Source: Nocardia caishijiensis NBRC 108228 (lineage in GTDB: Bacteria; Actinomycetota; Actinomycetes; Mycobacteriales; Mycobacteriaceae). Taken from it: 64,000 nt of DNA. Position 1 is the first letter of the stretch, and every line of letters begins with the position of its first letter. Below are positions 41,544 to 50,457 of this stretch, piece after piece. The notes beneath the pieces were generated by a model. The model saw only the letters and a list, made by a program, of their open reading frames with translations. It was not told where the DNA came from and made no database searches. The stretch covers positions 208,676 to 272,675 of the forward strand of contig NZ_BDBE01000034.1 of NCBI RefSeq assembly GCF_001612825.1, in the 5' to 3' direction. The position numbers were made by a program, and so were the translations under genes.

Positions 41544-43130
41544 GTGTCAACGAACAACGCACCGCGTGGCGGTATCCATCGCCGTAATTTCCTGCGCACC
41601 AGCGGCATCGCCGCCGCCGCCATATTCGGTGGGGCGGCGCTGGCGGCGTGCACGTCCGCGGTCTCGGAGCAGAAGGCGGGCGGCGACGGCGCGACGCCGG
41701 TACGCGGCGGCACCCTGAAGGTCGGCATCCGTGAGGACCTGGTGCCCGCCAACCTGCTCACCAACACCGCGGCCACCCCGGTGCTCGTCGGCCTCGTGTA
41801 CGAATCGCTGATCCGATACCCGAACGATTCCCTCGAGCCGCAACCGCTGCTGGCGAAATCCTGGCAGCTCGCCGACGACGGTCGTTCGGTGAGTATCGAC
41901 CTGCGCGACGACGTGAAATTCCACAGCGGGCGCCCGTTCACCGCCAAGGATGTCGAATTCTCCCTGCGCACCTACGCCGACCCGAAATGGTCGGCGCAAC
42001 TGCGGTCCACCGCCGCCGCCATCACAGAATTCGACATCGTCTCGCCGACCCGGATCGTCCTGCGTTTCGCCCATCACCTCAGCAACATCTTCGATCTCCT
42101 CGATACCGTGCCGATTCTGGACAGCGAAACGGCCGACAAGCTCGGTACCGGCGAAACCTATATCGGCACCGGACCTTTCACGTTCGTACAGCGAATCCCG
42201 AATTCGCAGCTGATCTTCGCGAAGAATCCCGGCTACTGGATCCCGGAGCGCCCCTACCTCGACCGGGTGGAGGTGTCGATCGTCCCCGACCCGCAGGCCC
42301 TGCTCAACGCGCTCAAGACCGGCCAGATCGCCGCGGCGCGCGACCTGGCCTTCCGTGACGCGGAAACCCTCGCCGGAAAGGGCGGGTTCACGGTGCACGA
42401 CCTCGAAGGCGCCGAACTGCAGACCTATGTCGGTGTCAATGTCACCGAACCCGCACTGGCCGATGTGCGGGTGCGCCAGGCCATCGCCTACGCCCTCGAC
42501 CGCGAACGCATCATCAGCGAGGTCTTTCGCGGCGCCGGTTATCCCCTCAACGTGCCGTGGCCGAAGAGTTCACCGGCATTCGACGAATCCCGCAACACCA
42601 AATACACCAGGGACGTCGAGAAGGCCAGGCAACTGCTCACCCAGACCGGCAAGCCGCCGAAGCTGCCACTGACCTTCGGGCCCGGCTACCAGGAGGTCGC
42701 CCAGATCGTGCAGGCCAACCTGGCCGAGGTCGGCATCGAGGTCGAGCTGGATCCGATCGACGCCGCCGCCTTCGTCAAACAACTCACCGGCCAGCAGTTC
42801 CGAGGGTTGTGGGTGACCGACCATTCGTGGGCGCAGTTCGTGCCGTCGACCCTCACGGTGAGCGCCTACCCGTTCAACGCCCGCCGCAACGCCTCGCGCT
42901 ACGAGTCGCCCGCCTACACCGCCGCCGCCGACGCCGCATGGCAGCTGCCGCGCGGCACCGGACCCGAGGCGGTGAACGCCTACAAGGCCGTGACGGATCA
43001 GCTGCTGGACGGCCTGTTCCTCATCGAGGTCGGCGTGCGCTACCAGCAGTACTCCACCGCGAACACCGTCCACGGCTTCGCCTGGACCAAACGCCGCGAG
43101 CCCGTCTTCACCGAAACCTTCCTGTCATGA
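41544..43130 (+). CDS. ABC transporter substrate-binding lipoprotein, family 5 (peptide/nickel type)
   Basis: 528 residues. The N-terminus has a twin-arginine RRNFLR followed by a hydrophobic stretch and a lipobox LAAC, so it is probably Tat-exported and lipid-anchored. The mature part is a family-5 binding protein: GGTLKVGIREDLVPANLLTN, DGRSVSIDLRDDVKFHSGRP, GTGPFTFVQRIPNSQLIFAK and VRQAIAYALDRERIISEVFR. Despite the class name, many relatives bind other organic compounds; next to a sulfatase, a sulfate ester or other organosulfur ligand is suggested. GTG start chosen so that about 15 residues precede the RR; a GTG at 41508 in the palindrome is the alternative. Confidence 0.9.
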   Translation: MSTNNAPRGGIHRRNFLRTSGIAAAAIFGGAALAACTSAVSEQKAGGDGATPVRGGTLKVGIREDLVPANLLTNTAATPVLVGLVYESLIRYPNDSLEPQPLLAKSWQLADDGRSVSIDLRDDVKFHSGRPFTAKDVEFSLRTYADPKWSAQLRSTAAAITEFDIVSPTRIVLRFAHHLSNIFDLLDTVPILDSETADKLGTGETYIGTGPFTFVQRIPNSQLIFAKNPGYWIPERPYLDRVEVSIVPDPQALLNALKTGQIAAARDLAFRDAETLAGKGGFTVHDLEGAELQTYVGVNVTEPALADVRVRQAIAYALDRERIISEVFRGAGYPLNVPWPKSSPAFDESRNTKYTRDVEKARQLLTQTGKPPKLPLTFGPGYQEVAQIVQANLAEVGIEVELDPIDAAAFVKQLTGQQFRGLWVTDHSWAQFVPSTLTVSAYPFNARRNASRYESPAYTAAADAAWQLPRGTGPEAVNAYKAVTDQLLDGLFLIEVGVRYQQYSTANTVHGFAWTKRREPVFTETFLS

Positions 43131-44086
43131 CGCGCTATCTGTTGCACCGGCTGCCGTCCGCGTTGCTCGTCCTGTTCGGGGCATCGGTGCTGATCTTCGC
43201 GCTGTTGCGCCTGGTACCCGGTGACCCGGCGACGATCCTGGCCGGTAACGACGCGACGCCGCAGTCGATCGCGGCGATCCGTCAGCAGCTCGGTCTCGAC
43301 CGGTCGCTCCCGGTGCAGTACCTGAGCTGGCTCGGCGACCTGGTGACGCTCGATCTCGGCCGGTCCTATCTCATCGGTGGGCAGATCAGCGACCTGGTCG
43401 GCCGTGGGCTGACCAATACCCTCGTGCTCACGGTGACCGCCCTCGTGCTCGCCGTGGTGGTGAGCCTGGTGGTGTCGCTGGCGTCGGTGCTGTGGCCGAG
43501 CCGGTGGCTGAATGCCCTTGTCGCCGCGGGCAACACGGTCGCGGTGGCCCTGCCGACCTTCGTGGTCGGTCCGCTGCTGGTATTGGTGTTCGCCGTCGCG
43601 ATCCCGATCCTGCCCTCGGGCGGGGTGCCGCCGGACGGGTTCATCGCCCGGCCGGATATCGCGGTGCAGTATCTGTTGCTGCCCGCGATCTGCCTCGCCC
43701 TGCCGACGGCGGCCGCGCTGTCCCGGTTCCTCACCGAGTCGCTACGCACCGAACTCACCAAACCCTATGTGCTCACGGCCCGTTCGCTCGGCGTCGGGCA
43801 CCGCGAGATCGTCACCCGTGGCGCGCTGCGCAACGCGCTGCCGACGGCGGTCACCGTGCTCGGCCTGCAGACCGGGCAGCTGCTCGGCGGTGCGGTGCTG
43901 GTGGAGGCGGCGTTCGTGTGGCCGGGGATCGGTCAGCTCATCGAACAGGGCATCAGCCGCCGTGACTACCCCGTGGTGCAGGTGCTGTTGCTGCTGGCGG
44001 TGGCGGTGTTCGTGGTGATCCAGCTGCTCACCGACCTGGCCCACGCCTGGCTCGATCCGCGCGTCCGGATCGGAGGACGAGGATGA
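43127..44086 (+). CDS. ABC transporter permease (DppB/OppB type)
   Basis: 319 residues with six membrane helices. The start MTRYLLHRLPSALLVLFGAS and LRLVPGDPATILAG are typical of DppB-type permeases; the EAA loop reads SLGVGHREIVTRGALRNALP and is followed by the AFVWPGIGQLIEQGI segment. ATGA overlap with the binding-protein stop. Partner of the next permease. Confidence 0.94.
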   Translation: MTRYLLHRLPSALLVLFGASVLIFALLRLVPGDPATILAGNDATPQSIAAIRQQLGLDRSLPVQYLSWLGDLVTLDLGRSYLIGGQISDLVGRGLTNTLVLTVTALVLAVVVSLVVSLASVLWPSRWLNALVAAGNTVAVALPTFVVGPLLVLVFAVAIPILPSGGVPPDGFIARPDIAVQYLLLPAICLALPTAAALSRFLTESLRTELTKPYVLTARSLGVGHREIVTRGALRNALPTAVTVLGLQTGQLLGGAVLVEAAFVWPGIGQLIEQGISRRDYPVVQVLLLLAVAVFVVIQLLTDLAHAWLDPRVRIGGRG

Positions 44087-44958
44087 CCACAGCAACCGTC
44101 GAAACACCGGAGACCGAATCACGCGACGCCCGATCGCGAAATACCACAACGCCGTTGGGTGCGTTACTGCGTGGTCAAGGGCTGGCCGGTGTACTGCTGA
44201 TCGCCGTGATCGCGCTGGCCGGGGTGTTCGCGGGCGCGCTCAACCAGTTCGATCCGCTCGCCCAGATCCCGTCCGCCAACCTGCTCGGACCGAGCGCCCG
44301 GCACTGGCTCGGCACCGACCATCTCAACCGCGACGTGGCCGCGCGGGTGCTCGCGGGCATCCGCCTCGACCTGCTGATCGTGGCGCTCGCGGTGCCGCTC
44401 GGCGCGGTGATCGGTTCGCTCGCCGGGCTTCTCGCCACGGTGAATCCCGTCGCCGACGTCACCGTGCAGCGCCTGTTCGATCTGGTGCTCGCCTTCCCGT
44501 CGCTGATCTTCGCGATCGCCCTGGCCGCGATCACCGGGCCGGGCTGGCACGCGGTGGTGATCGTCATCGTTGCCGCGCAGATCCCGATCTTCGGCCGTCA
44601 GATCCGTACCGCGGTACTGGCCGTGCGTGAGCAACCGTTCGTCGAAGCCTCGGAGGTGATCGGCGCGGGCACCTGGTGGACATTGCGAAAGCATGTGCTG
44701 CCCAATGTGATCGAACCGCTGGTCGTCCAGTTCGCGTTGTCGCTGTCGGTGGCGGTGTTCCTCGAGGGCGCGATGAGTTTCATCGGGATCGGCGTCCAAC
44801 CCCCGAACCCCTCGTTGGGTTCGCTCATCGGGGAATCCATCGGCAATCTCGACGCCAATCCGTGGATGGCGGTCGGGCCGCTGGTCGTCGTCGCCGGGCT
44901 GACGCTCGGATTTCTGTTGATCGCCCAGGCATTGGGCAACGCGAGGAGATCGGGATGA
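44083..44958 (+). CDS. ABC transporter permease (DppC/OppC type)
   Basis: 291 residues with a polar N-terminus of about 30 residues and six membrane helices. PSARHWLGTDHLNRDVAARV LAGI, the EAA-type loop ASEVIGAGTWWTLRKHVLPN and GAMSFIGIGVQPPNPSLGSL are DppC/OppC hallmarks. Overlaps both neighbours by ATGA, so the importer is one coupled operon. Confidence 0.94.
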   Translation: MTTATVETPETESRDARSRNTTTPLGALLRGQGLAGVLLIAVIALAGVFAGALNQFDPLAQIPSANLLGPSARHWLGTDHLNRDVAARVLAGIRLDLLIVALAVPLGAVIGSLAGLLATVNPVADVTVQRLFDLVLAFPSLIFAIALAAITGPGWHAVVIVIVAAQIPIFGRQIRTAVLAVREQPFVEASEVIGAGTWWTLRKHVLPNVIEPLVVQFALSLSVAVFLEGAMSFIGIGVQPPNPSLGSLIGESIGNLDANPWMAVGPLVVVAGLTLGFLLIAQALGNARRSG

Positions 44959-47201
44959 GTACGAAAGAGCGCGGGCCCGATGACGTCGTGCTCGACATCG
45001 CCGATCTGGTGGTGTCCTTCGGGGACCGGACCGTTGTCGACAGGGTGAGCTTTCAGGTGCGGCGCGGGGAGGTGGTCGCGCTGGTCGGCGAATCCGGGTC
45101 GGGTAAATCGCTCACCGCACGGGCGGCGCTTGGACTGCTTCCGGTGACCGCGCGGGCACGCGGATCGGTCACCCTCGCCGCGACCGAGATCGTCGGCGCC
45201 GACGAGCCGACCCTGCGCGGACTGCGCGGTACGCGGGCCGCCATGGTGTTCCAGGAGCCGCAGACCGCGCTCAACCCGGTACAGAAGATCGGCACCCAGC
45301 TCGCCCAGGCCCTGCGCGCCCACGGCGTCACCGACAAGGCGACCGCCCGCACCCGTGCGATCGAACTGCTCACCGCCGTCGACATCCCCGAACCGGCCGA
45401 ACGTCTCGACTGGTACCCGCACCAGCTCTCCGGCGGCCAGAAGCAACGAGTGGTCATCGCCCTCGCCCTGTCGGGCGAACCCGACCTGCTCATCGCCGAC
45501 GAACCGACCACCGCGCTCGACGTCACCGTCCAAGCCGAGATCCTCGACCTGCTGCGCACCCTGCGCCGCGACCGAGGTACCTCGGTCCTGTTCATCACCC
45601 ACAACCTCGGCGTGGTCGCCGAGATCGCCGACCGGGTGGTGGTCCTGCGGGCAGGTGAGGTGGTCGAACAGCAGCCGGTTTTCGATCTGTTCGCCGCACC
45701 GCGGGCCGAGTACACCCGCACGCTGCTCGCGTCGGTGCCGCGCCTGCCCGCGCGTCCGGCGCGCGGTGGGATAGCTGTGGTGGCCGACATCGGCGACGCC
45801 GACGGCGTGCCCGAGGTCTGGCAGGTCGAGACGGTGATCCCGGCTCGCGGCGCGAACGGGGTCGGCGTCGTCCCGGACGATTCGAGTACCGAAAGGCCCG
45901 ACCCTGCGCAGTCCGATGTCGGTGCGGCCGGGGCGGCCGACCTGGTCGGTGCCGGAGCGGCCGACCAGGTGGGTGCCGCTGCGGCCGACGGTGTGGGTGC
46001 TGGGGACAGAGTTGGGGCGGCTGACCAGGTGGGTGTTGGGGCGGCTGACGGTGTGGGTGCTGAGGACGGTGTTGGTGCGGCCGATCGTGTGGGTGCCGGG
46101 GACGGCGCTGGGGTAGCCGATCGGGTGGGTACCGGAGGCGGTGTCGGTCCAGCCCTTCCCGTGGAGTCCGATGGTGTGGTCGGGGCGAATGGACTCGATT
46201 CCGGGGGTGCCGAGGCGGGCGATCCGTCGCGGCCCGCTGACGGTTCGGATGTCGTCGATTCGGGCGACCATGGTGCGGCGGGGCGCGCCGATCGGGGTGT
46301 CGAGCGGGCGCTACGGAGAGTGGTGGCGCGGAAACCGGCGGTCGTCGCCGAGAAGGGCGGGGGTGCGTCCGAGCCGGAATACCGTGATGTGCTGCGGATC
46401 GACGAGTTGTCCGTGGTCTACCCCGGTCGCCACGGTGCTGCCGCTTTCCCCGCACTGCACGACATCTCGTTGACGCTCGGCCCGCGCGAGGTGCTCGGCA
46501 TCGTCGGTGAGTCCGGTTCGGGCAAGAGCACGCTCGGTCGCACCGCACTCGGACTGGTACCCGCGACGTCGGGAACCGTGGAGTTGCATGGCGTCTCGCT
46601 GACCGGATCATCGCGACGGGAACTTCGGGCCCTGCGTCGCCATGTGGCGCTGGTGCATCAGGATGTGAGCGCCTCACTCGACCCGCGACGCAGTGTCGCC
46701 GACGCCATCGGCGAACCGCTCCAGGTGCACCGGGTCGCCTCGGGGGCGTTGCTGCGGTCCAAGGTGGGCGACCTGCTCGAATCGGTGCGTTTGCCGAGGG
46801 ACTACGCCCAGCGCAGGCCCGCGGAGTTGTCCGGCGGGCAGCGTCAGCGGGTGGCGTTGGCGCGGGCGCTGGCCCTGGCGCCGCGGCTGCTGGTCGCCGA
46901 CGAACCGACCAGCGCGCTCGACGTCTCCGTGCAGGCGCAGGTGCTCGACCTGTTCGCCGACCTACGCGCCGAATACGGGTTCGCCAGCCTGTTCATCAGC
47001 CACGACCTGGCCGTGGTCCACCAGGTCGCCGACCGGGTCCTGGTGCTGCGGCAGGGCCGGATCGTGGAAACCGGCGAGGCGCGCGCGGTATTCGCCGCAC
47101 CGGCACAGGAGTACACGCGTCGCCTGCTCGACGCGGTCCCGGCTCCCGATCCGGCGACAGCACGCCGGGAGCGTGACACCGCACTGCCGATCGGGGCCTG
47201 A
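44955..47201 (+). CDS. Fused double ABC ATPase (DppD-DppF) with a repeat linker
   Basis: 748 residues powering the importer. First ATPase about 10-270: Walker A VGESGSGKS at 44-52, signature LSGGQKQRV, Walker B LLIADEPTTALDV, plus the ARAEYTRTLL segment of Opp-type ATPases. Second about 475-735: VGESGSGKSTLGR near 517, LSGGQRQRVALARAL and LLVADEPTSALDV. The two are usually separate genes or joined by a short linker; here about 200 residues intervene, of which 319-398 are tandem hexa- to octapeptides of the type GAADxVGA. No catalytic residue is missing. The stop codon lies inside the 138-bp repeat. Confidence 0.94.
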   Translation: MSTKERGPDDVVLDIADLVVSFGDRTVVDRVSFQVRRGEVVALVGESGSGKSLTARAALGLLPVTARARGSVTLAATEIVGADEPTLRGLRGTRAAMVFQEPQTALNPVQKIGTQLAQALRAHGVTDKATARTRAIELLTAVDIPEPAERLDWYPHQLSGGQKQRVVIALALSGEPDLLIADEPTTALDVTVQAEILDLLRTLRRDRGTSVLFITHNLGVVAEIADRVVVLRAGEVVEQQPVFDLFAAPRAEYTRTLLASVPRLPARPARGGIAVVADIGDADGVPEVWQVETVIPARGANGVGVVPDDSSTERPDPAQSDVGAAGAADLVGAGAADQVGAAAADGVGAGDRVGAADQVGVGAADGVGAEDGVGAADRVGAGDGAGVADRVGTGGGVGPALPVESDGVVGANGLDSGGAEAGDPSRPADGSDVVDSGDHGAAGRADRGVERALRRVVARKPAVVAEKGGGASEPEYRDVLRIDELSVVYPGRHGAAAFPALHDISLTLGPREVLGIVGESGSGKSTLGRTALGLVPATSGTVELHGVSLTGSSRRELRALRRHVALVHQDVSASLDPRRSVADAIGEPLQVHRVASGALLRSKVGDLLESVRLPRDYAQRRPAELSGGQRQRVALARALALAPRLLVADEPTSALDVSVQAQVLDLFADLRAEYGFASLFISHDLAVVHQVADRVLVLRQGRIVETGEARAVFAAPAQEYTRRLLDAVPAPDPATARRERDTALPIGA
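45913..46150. repeat. Degenerate tandem repeats encoding a GAADxVGA linker
   Basis: About ten in-frame units of 18-24 bp carry variants of GCGGCCGACxxGGTGGGTGC, spelling GAADLVGA, GAADQVGA, AAADGVGA, GDRVGA, ADQVGV and further variants between the two ATPase domains. Confidence 0.8.
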
Positions 47202-47205
47202 CGTG

Positions 47206-47239
47206 GACGAGCCGCCGGTAGCGCTACCGGCGGCTCGTC
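47206..47239. terminator. 34-bp perfect palindrome terminator (left copy)
   Basis: GCCGCCGGTAGC and GCTACCGGCGGC form the core of an uninterrupted palindrome right after the ABC ATPase stop. As RNA it folds to a very GC-rich hairpin and can terminate transcription from both sides. Confidence 0.75.
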
Positions 47240-47251
47240 GACACGCGTGGA

Positions 47252-47332
47252 TCAGTGGCTGCCGGGGCGGCGCGGCTCGCGCCGATCATCCTGGCCTGCT
47301 CGCGTCATCTGCTGCGAGTCCTGCTCCTGCCG
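47252..47332 (-). pseudogene. Orphan 3' end of the 49-residue Gln-rich gene
   Basis: The last 26 codons plus stop (RQEQDSQQMTRAGQDDRREP...) are identical to those of the intact gene at 50983. Upstream the similarity ends abruptly at the 48-bp element. An open frame continues through that element, giving a 63-codon reading frame, but this is a junction artefact rather than a recognisable gene. Confidence 0.85.
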
Positions 47333-47379
47333 TGTCGTCACTGCGAGATTGTCATTCCGCCGGTAGACGGTATCGGACC
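47332..47379. repeat. 48-bp direct-repeat element, copy 2
   Basis: 42 of 48 positions match 38965-39012 in the same orientation. It abuts the end of the left 138-bp repeat and contains the stop codon of the RDD-family gene, whose last residues RYRLPAE are encoded by it. The palindromic arms of copy 1 are only partly kept here. Confidence 0.8.
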
Positions 47380-48515
47380 GGCAAATCCGCTCGCCGCACA
47401 GCGGGCAGGAAGTAGTCCTGGACTCGATCCGGTCCTGGCGCATCGATTCCGATCAGCGCGAGCGGAACAGCGACTGCCAAGTACAGATCGACCAACCACA
47501 CCGCCAGTAGCCGCCAGAATCCGGGGTGCGAGCCGTCCTCGGGACGGACAACGCAGAGACCGAACACGGCCTTGCCGACTGTCGTGTGGAAGATGGCTTG
47601 GACGACGACACGGTCGATCACCGACGCCGCCGCCCAGCCCACAACGGCAACGACCGGACTGAGGCTTAGTTCTGTTCCACCGAGCCGGACAACCGGGCCG
47701 ACCGCGAACTCGGGGCCGATCACCATCGCCGCTCCGATTCCGGCCACGGCGTGCACGACCCAATCGAGAAGGAAAGCCAACGTTCGGCGAATACGCTGCG
47801 GTGGGCGATGTTCACCCTCTCCGAGGAAGTCCAGTCGTGCGTCCGTCGGCGGTAGGGCTCGTGCGGGTTTCATCAACACTCGCCCGCCCACACGCGTCAA
47901 CCCGTATGGTGCGTTCGTCGACCCGGGTCCGGGTTCCGGTCGGTTTGACACGGAGTCGTGGCTGCGCGACGACCACCGCGGTGCCGGGTGAGATTTCGAC
48001 ACGTAGGCGTACCGGACATCAGCTCCACCTGGCCGGGAGACCACTCCATATCGCATCGGATCGCCCGCGAACCAGATCTCGGTCGTCTGATGGCCGACCA
48101 CTTTGCCGATATCCTTCGGCCACGTGCTCAATACCAGTGAAGACACCCGCTGTCTGTCCTGGTCGAGGAGCTCCAACCACTCGTGTCGGCCTGTCGTCAT
48201 GTAATTCACGGACCAAGTCGCCCACGGGTACCGCTTCGACGCACGGCGCTTTCTCCAGTTCATCCACAGCAGGGTTCCGCCGAAGATCAGGCCGATAGTC
48301 ATACCGGCAGCCGCAAAATTTCGACACAAGCCGATCAGAACCGACAGACCGGTCGGCTCGACTCCCCGGCCGCCATCGATCAGCACTATCGTGCAGACAC
48401 AGCACGACAGGCCGAACACCAGCAGCCCCCATCGGGTGGCTCGACCTTTCCGCAATGCCTCTTTGGTAGCGGAAAGGTGTATCGCCGAAATCCCTGCTGG
48501 ATCGCTGTTCGACAT
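47352..48515 (-). CDS. RDD-family membrane protein of the T7SS effector cassette
   Basis: 387 residues. The N-terminal part has two membrane helices (GLLVFGLSCCVCTIVLIDGG and AAAGMTIGLIFGGTLLWMNW) and then a soluble stretch of about 130 residues with WFAGDPMRYGVVSRPGG. The C-terminal part is an RDD domain: RRTLAFLLDWVVHAVAGIGA, VVGWAAASVIDRVVVQAIFH and TTVGKAVFGLCVVRPEDGS. RDD proteins are small membrane proteins with transport or unclear roles. Last gene of the four-gene cassette, 15 bp after the preceding one. Base composition is lower in G+C than the flanks. Confidence 0.75.
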   Translation of the reverse strand: MSNSDPAGISAIHLSATKEALRKGRATRWGLLVFGLSCCVCTIVLIDGGRGVEPTGLSVLIGLCRNFAAAGMTIGLIFGGTLLWMNWRKRRASKRYPWATWSVNYMTTGRHEWLELLDQDRQRVSSLVLSTWPKDIGKVVGHQTTEIWFAGDPMRYGVVSRPGGADVRYAYVSKSHPAPRWSSRSHDSVSNRPEPGPGSTNAPYGLTRVGGRVLMKPARALPPTDARLDFLGEGEHRPPQRIRRTLAFLLDWVVHAVAGIGAAMVIGPEFAVGPVVRLGGTELSLSPVVAVVGWAAASVIDRVVVQAIFHTTVGKAVFGLCVVRPEDGSHPGFWRLLAVWLVDLYLAVAVPLALIGIDAPGPDRVQDYFLPAVRRADLPVRYRLPAE

Positions 48516-48530
48516 GACAACCGCCCCAGC

Positions 48531-49181
48531 CTAGAGATTCAATGAAGAGGTGGTTGCCGCTCGAGCGGAAGTACCGAACTCTATCGATGCCGCCACCGCA
48601 ACCATCGGGAGCAGGTACTCGGAGCCATCTTCCACGAACGGCGTCGACAGTTCGACAGCGGCGATCGCGGAACCGTCGGGAGATGCGACTATGGCTTCTA
48701 CTTGGTAGATTTCTTGCTCGTCGCCGTCGTAGTTGGGGATATCGGGGGCTGGCACAGCCTTGGTTCGATCCACCATGAGGATCAATCGGCCCGCAACGTC
48801 GAGGAACTCGGCGTTGTCGAACCTCTCTCCGGCACGCTGCCTCCCAGTCAAAACACTACCGAGAGTCAATCTCGGGTTCTGTTCGGCGCCATAGTCTGCC
48901 AACGTGATGGCCAGCGCGGAGGAAATTTGCCGACCATCTGCCGTGAGGTGGATGCCGAGGCCGCAATAGGCGGTACCGCACTCTGCGAGGCGGTTCAGTA
49001 GCGCATTCAGCGCTTGCAGGACTCCTGGAGCCGTCGAGCTCAACGCCCCGGTACCCAGCGACGCGAAGAGTGCCTCCGTGCGAGCAATCGCCTCGTCTAT
49101 CGCATCGAGCGGAAGTTCAGCGTAACCCTGTGGTATCTCGACCGCCACCGAAATACTCTCGGAAATTTCAACTTTCGCCAC
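48531..49181 (-). CDS. Hypothetical protein of the T7SS effector cassette
   Basis: 216 residues, soluble, no signal peptide. It begins MAKVEISESISVAVEIPQGY and contains GTAYCGLGIHLTADGRQISS, ISSALAITLADYG and YLLPMVAVAASIEFGTSARA. I do not recognise the family with certainty; similar-looking proteins accompany Esx-type genes in Nocardia and could be a dedicated chaperone or an immunity protein. It starts one base after the stop of the large secreted-type protein, so the two are coupled. Confidence 0.65.
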   Translation of the reverse strand: MAKVEISESISVAVEIPQGYAELPLDAIDEAIARTEALFASLGTGALSSTAPGVLQALNALLNRLAECGTAYCGLGIHLTADGRQISSALAITLADYGAEQNPRLTLGSVLTGRQRAGERFDNAEFLDVAGRLILMVDRTKAVPAPDIPNYDGDEQEIYQVEAIVASPDGSAIAAVELSTPFVEDGSEYLLPMVAVAASIEFGTSARAATTSSLNL

Positions 49182-49182
49182 C

Positions 49183-50457
49183 TCACTCTCCGCCCATCAC
49201 GGGATCGAGCATGGCGGACACGGCTTTGCCTGAACGCGCGAAGATGTCAACAGCTTCGAGACCGGAGACCGACGCATGCGGACCGGCCGCGCCGGTGAAT
49301 TGCAAGACTTTCGTCGCGGCACCATCGAGAGCCAGCGCCTCGGCGACCTTTGTGCCGCCGAGGGCGCCAGCGATCTTCGAAGACAGCAGTGGTTCACTCG
49401 TGACAGCGTTGTACGCGGCCGCGCCGAATCTTTCTCCGACTCCGACGGTCTGGGCAGCGTGAGTGCCTGCCGCGATAGCGTCACCGCCTTTGAAGAGATT
49501 CAATCCCACCTTCGCTGCGGAGATTCCGGCGCCGCCGACCGGTGCGATTCCCAGTGCATCGATGCCCACCTTCTTCCAGGCATCGAGTTCACCATTTGCC
49601 AAGCCTTGCCGAATATTCGGGTCGGACAGGTCAAGTGCCAGTAGGCCGCCGGTCGCCGCTGCCGCTACGGCGAATCCGATGATGTTGACGGGCGGAGGGG
49701 TGCAAACCGCGACGACGCTGCCGACGGCCGCGACGATCGATAGCGTTTGGTGGATTCCCTCCCGATGCTCGTCGATCCACTCGCCCAAGGCCTTTACGGC
49801 ATCGGCGATTCGGTCCCATATGTTCTTGTCGGGCGGGCTCGGAGCAAAGTTCTTCCCCGCGGCGTCCAGCTCTCCGGCAATGCGGCGTGCCAGAGCATTG
49901 TGGATCGTCTCTAGTTCTCTGGCTCGGGTAATGACCGAGTCGATCTTCGCCTGCCAGTCGTTGACGGAGTTGGTGGCGGAGTTGACCTTGGCTGTCGCAG
50001 CATCCAAGCGAGTTTGAGCAGCCTGAAGACTCGCCGCGTCGCTGAAGCTCTGATTTGCGAGTGCGAGGTCTGGGTTGGACTTGGCCTGGCTCAACGCTGT
50101 GACAGCCAGCGCATGCTGCCGCCTGGCGTCTGCAGCTTCGGTTTCCAAACCTTTCGCGATGTCTTGAAAGCCGGTGAGATTGGTGTGCCATTCCTGAATC
50201 AGCGTGACAGCCTTCTCGAGCGATGCCTGCGCATACCCGAGATCTTGCGCAAGGGTGGCGTCGAAGCTCGCGCGAAACGCGTCGCCGGCATCGCCCTTCC
50301 AGGCGTCGTCGTTGCTGTCGCGGAGCCGTGTCAGCAGGGCGTTGGTCTCTTTGATGGCCTCATGCGACGAGTCGATCTTGGCTTGTAGCCCGGCGACATC
50401 GGTGACCGCGCCTGGAACCGGATTGAAACCTAGGTTCGGATACGGGTTCGTTGTCAT
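49183..50457 (-). CDS. Putative type VII secreted WXG-domain effector-like protein
   Basis: 424 residues. The N-terminal 190 are helical and coiled-coil-like with a WXG turn at W53-K-G55 (DAWKGDAGDAFRASFDATLA) and long Ala/Gln-rich helices (FSDAASLQAAQTRLDAATAK). Then come ADAVKALGEWIDEHREGIHQ and a hydrophobic stretch (LSIVAAVGSVVAVC, IIGFAVAAAATGGLLAL), the layout of T7SS polymorphic-toxin carriers. The C-terminal 120 residues (AAYNAVTSEPLLSSKIAGAL onward) show no toxin motif I know, so it may be a toxin of unknown type or have lost its warhead. Its ATG overlaps the stop of the Esx-like partner. Confidence 0.7.
   Translation of the reverse strand: MTTNPYPNLGFNPVPGAVTDVAGLQAKIDSSHEAIKETNALLTRLRDSNDDAWKGDAGDAFRASFDATLAQDLGYAQASLEKAVTLIQEWHTNLTGFQDIAKGLETEAADARRQHALAVTALSQAKSNPDLALANQSFSDAASLQAAQTRLDAATAKVNSATNSVNDWQAKIDSVITRARELETIHNALARRIAGELDAAGKNFAPSPPDKNIWDRIADAVKALGEWIDEHREGIHQTLSIVAAVGSVVAVCTPPPVNIIGFAVAAAATGGLLALDLSDPNIRQGLANGELDAWKKVGIDALGIAPVGGAGISAAKVGLNLFKGGDAIAAGTHAAQTVGVGERFGAAAYNAVTSEPLLSSKIAGALGGTKVAEALALDGAATKVLQFTGAAGPHASVSGLEAVDIFARSGKAVSAMLDPVMGGE

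Larger units (their letters stand above)
47195..47332. repeat. 138-bp direct repeat, left copy
   Basis: Identical to 50926-51063 except A/G at 47207 versus 50938. It starts in the last seven bases of the ABC ATPase gene and contains the shared terminator palindrome and the 3' part of the small Gln-rich gene. The two copies are 3731 bp apart in the same orientation. Confidence 0.97.

Noticed and set aside
47252..47443. 63-codon minus-strand frame that joins the 48-bp element with the tail of the small gene
   Set aside because: It exists only because the repeat junction happens to stay open; its first half has no relation to the intact gene at 50983.
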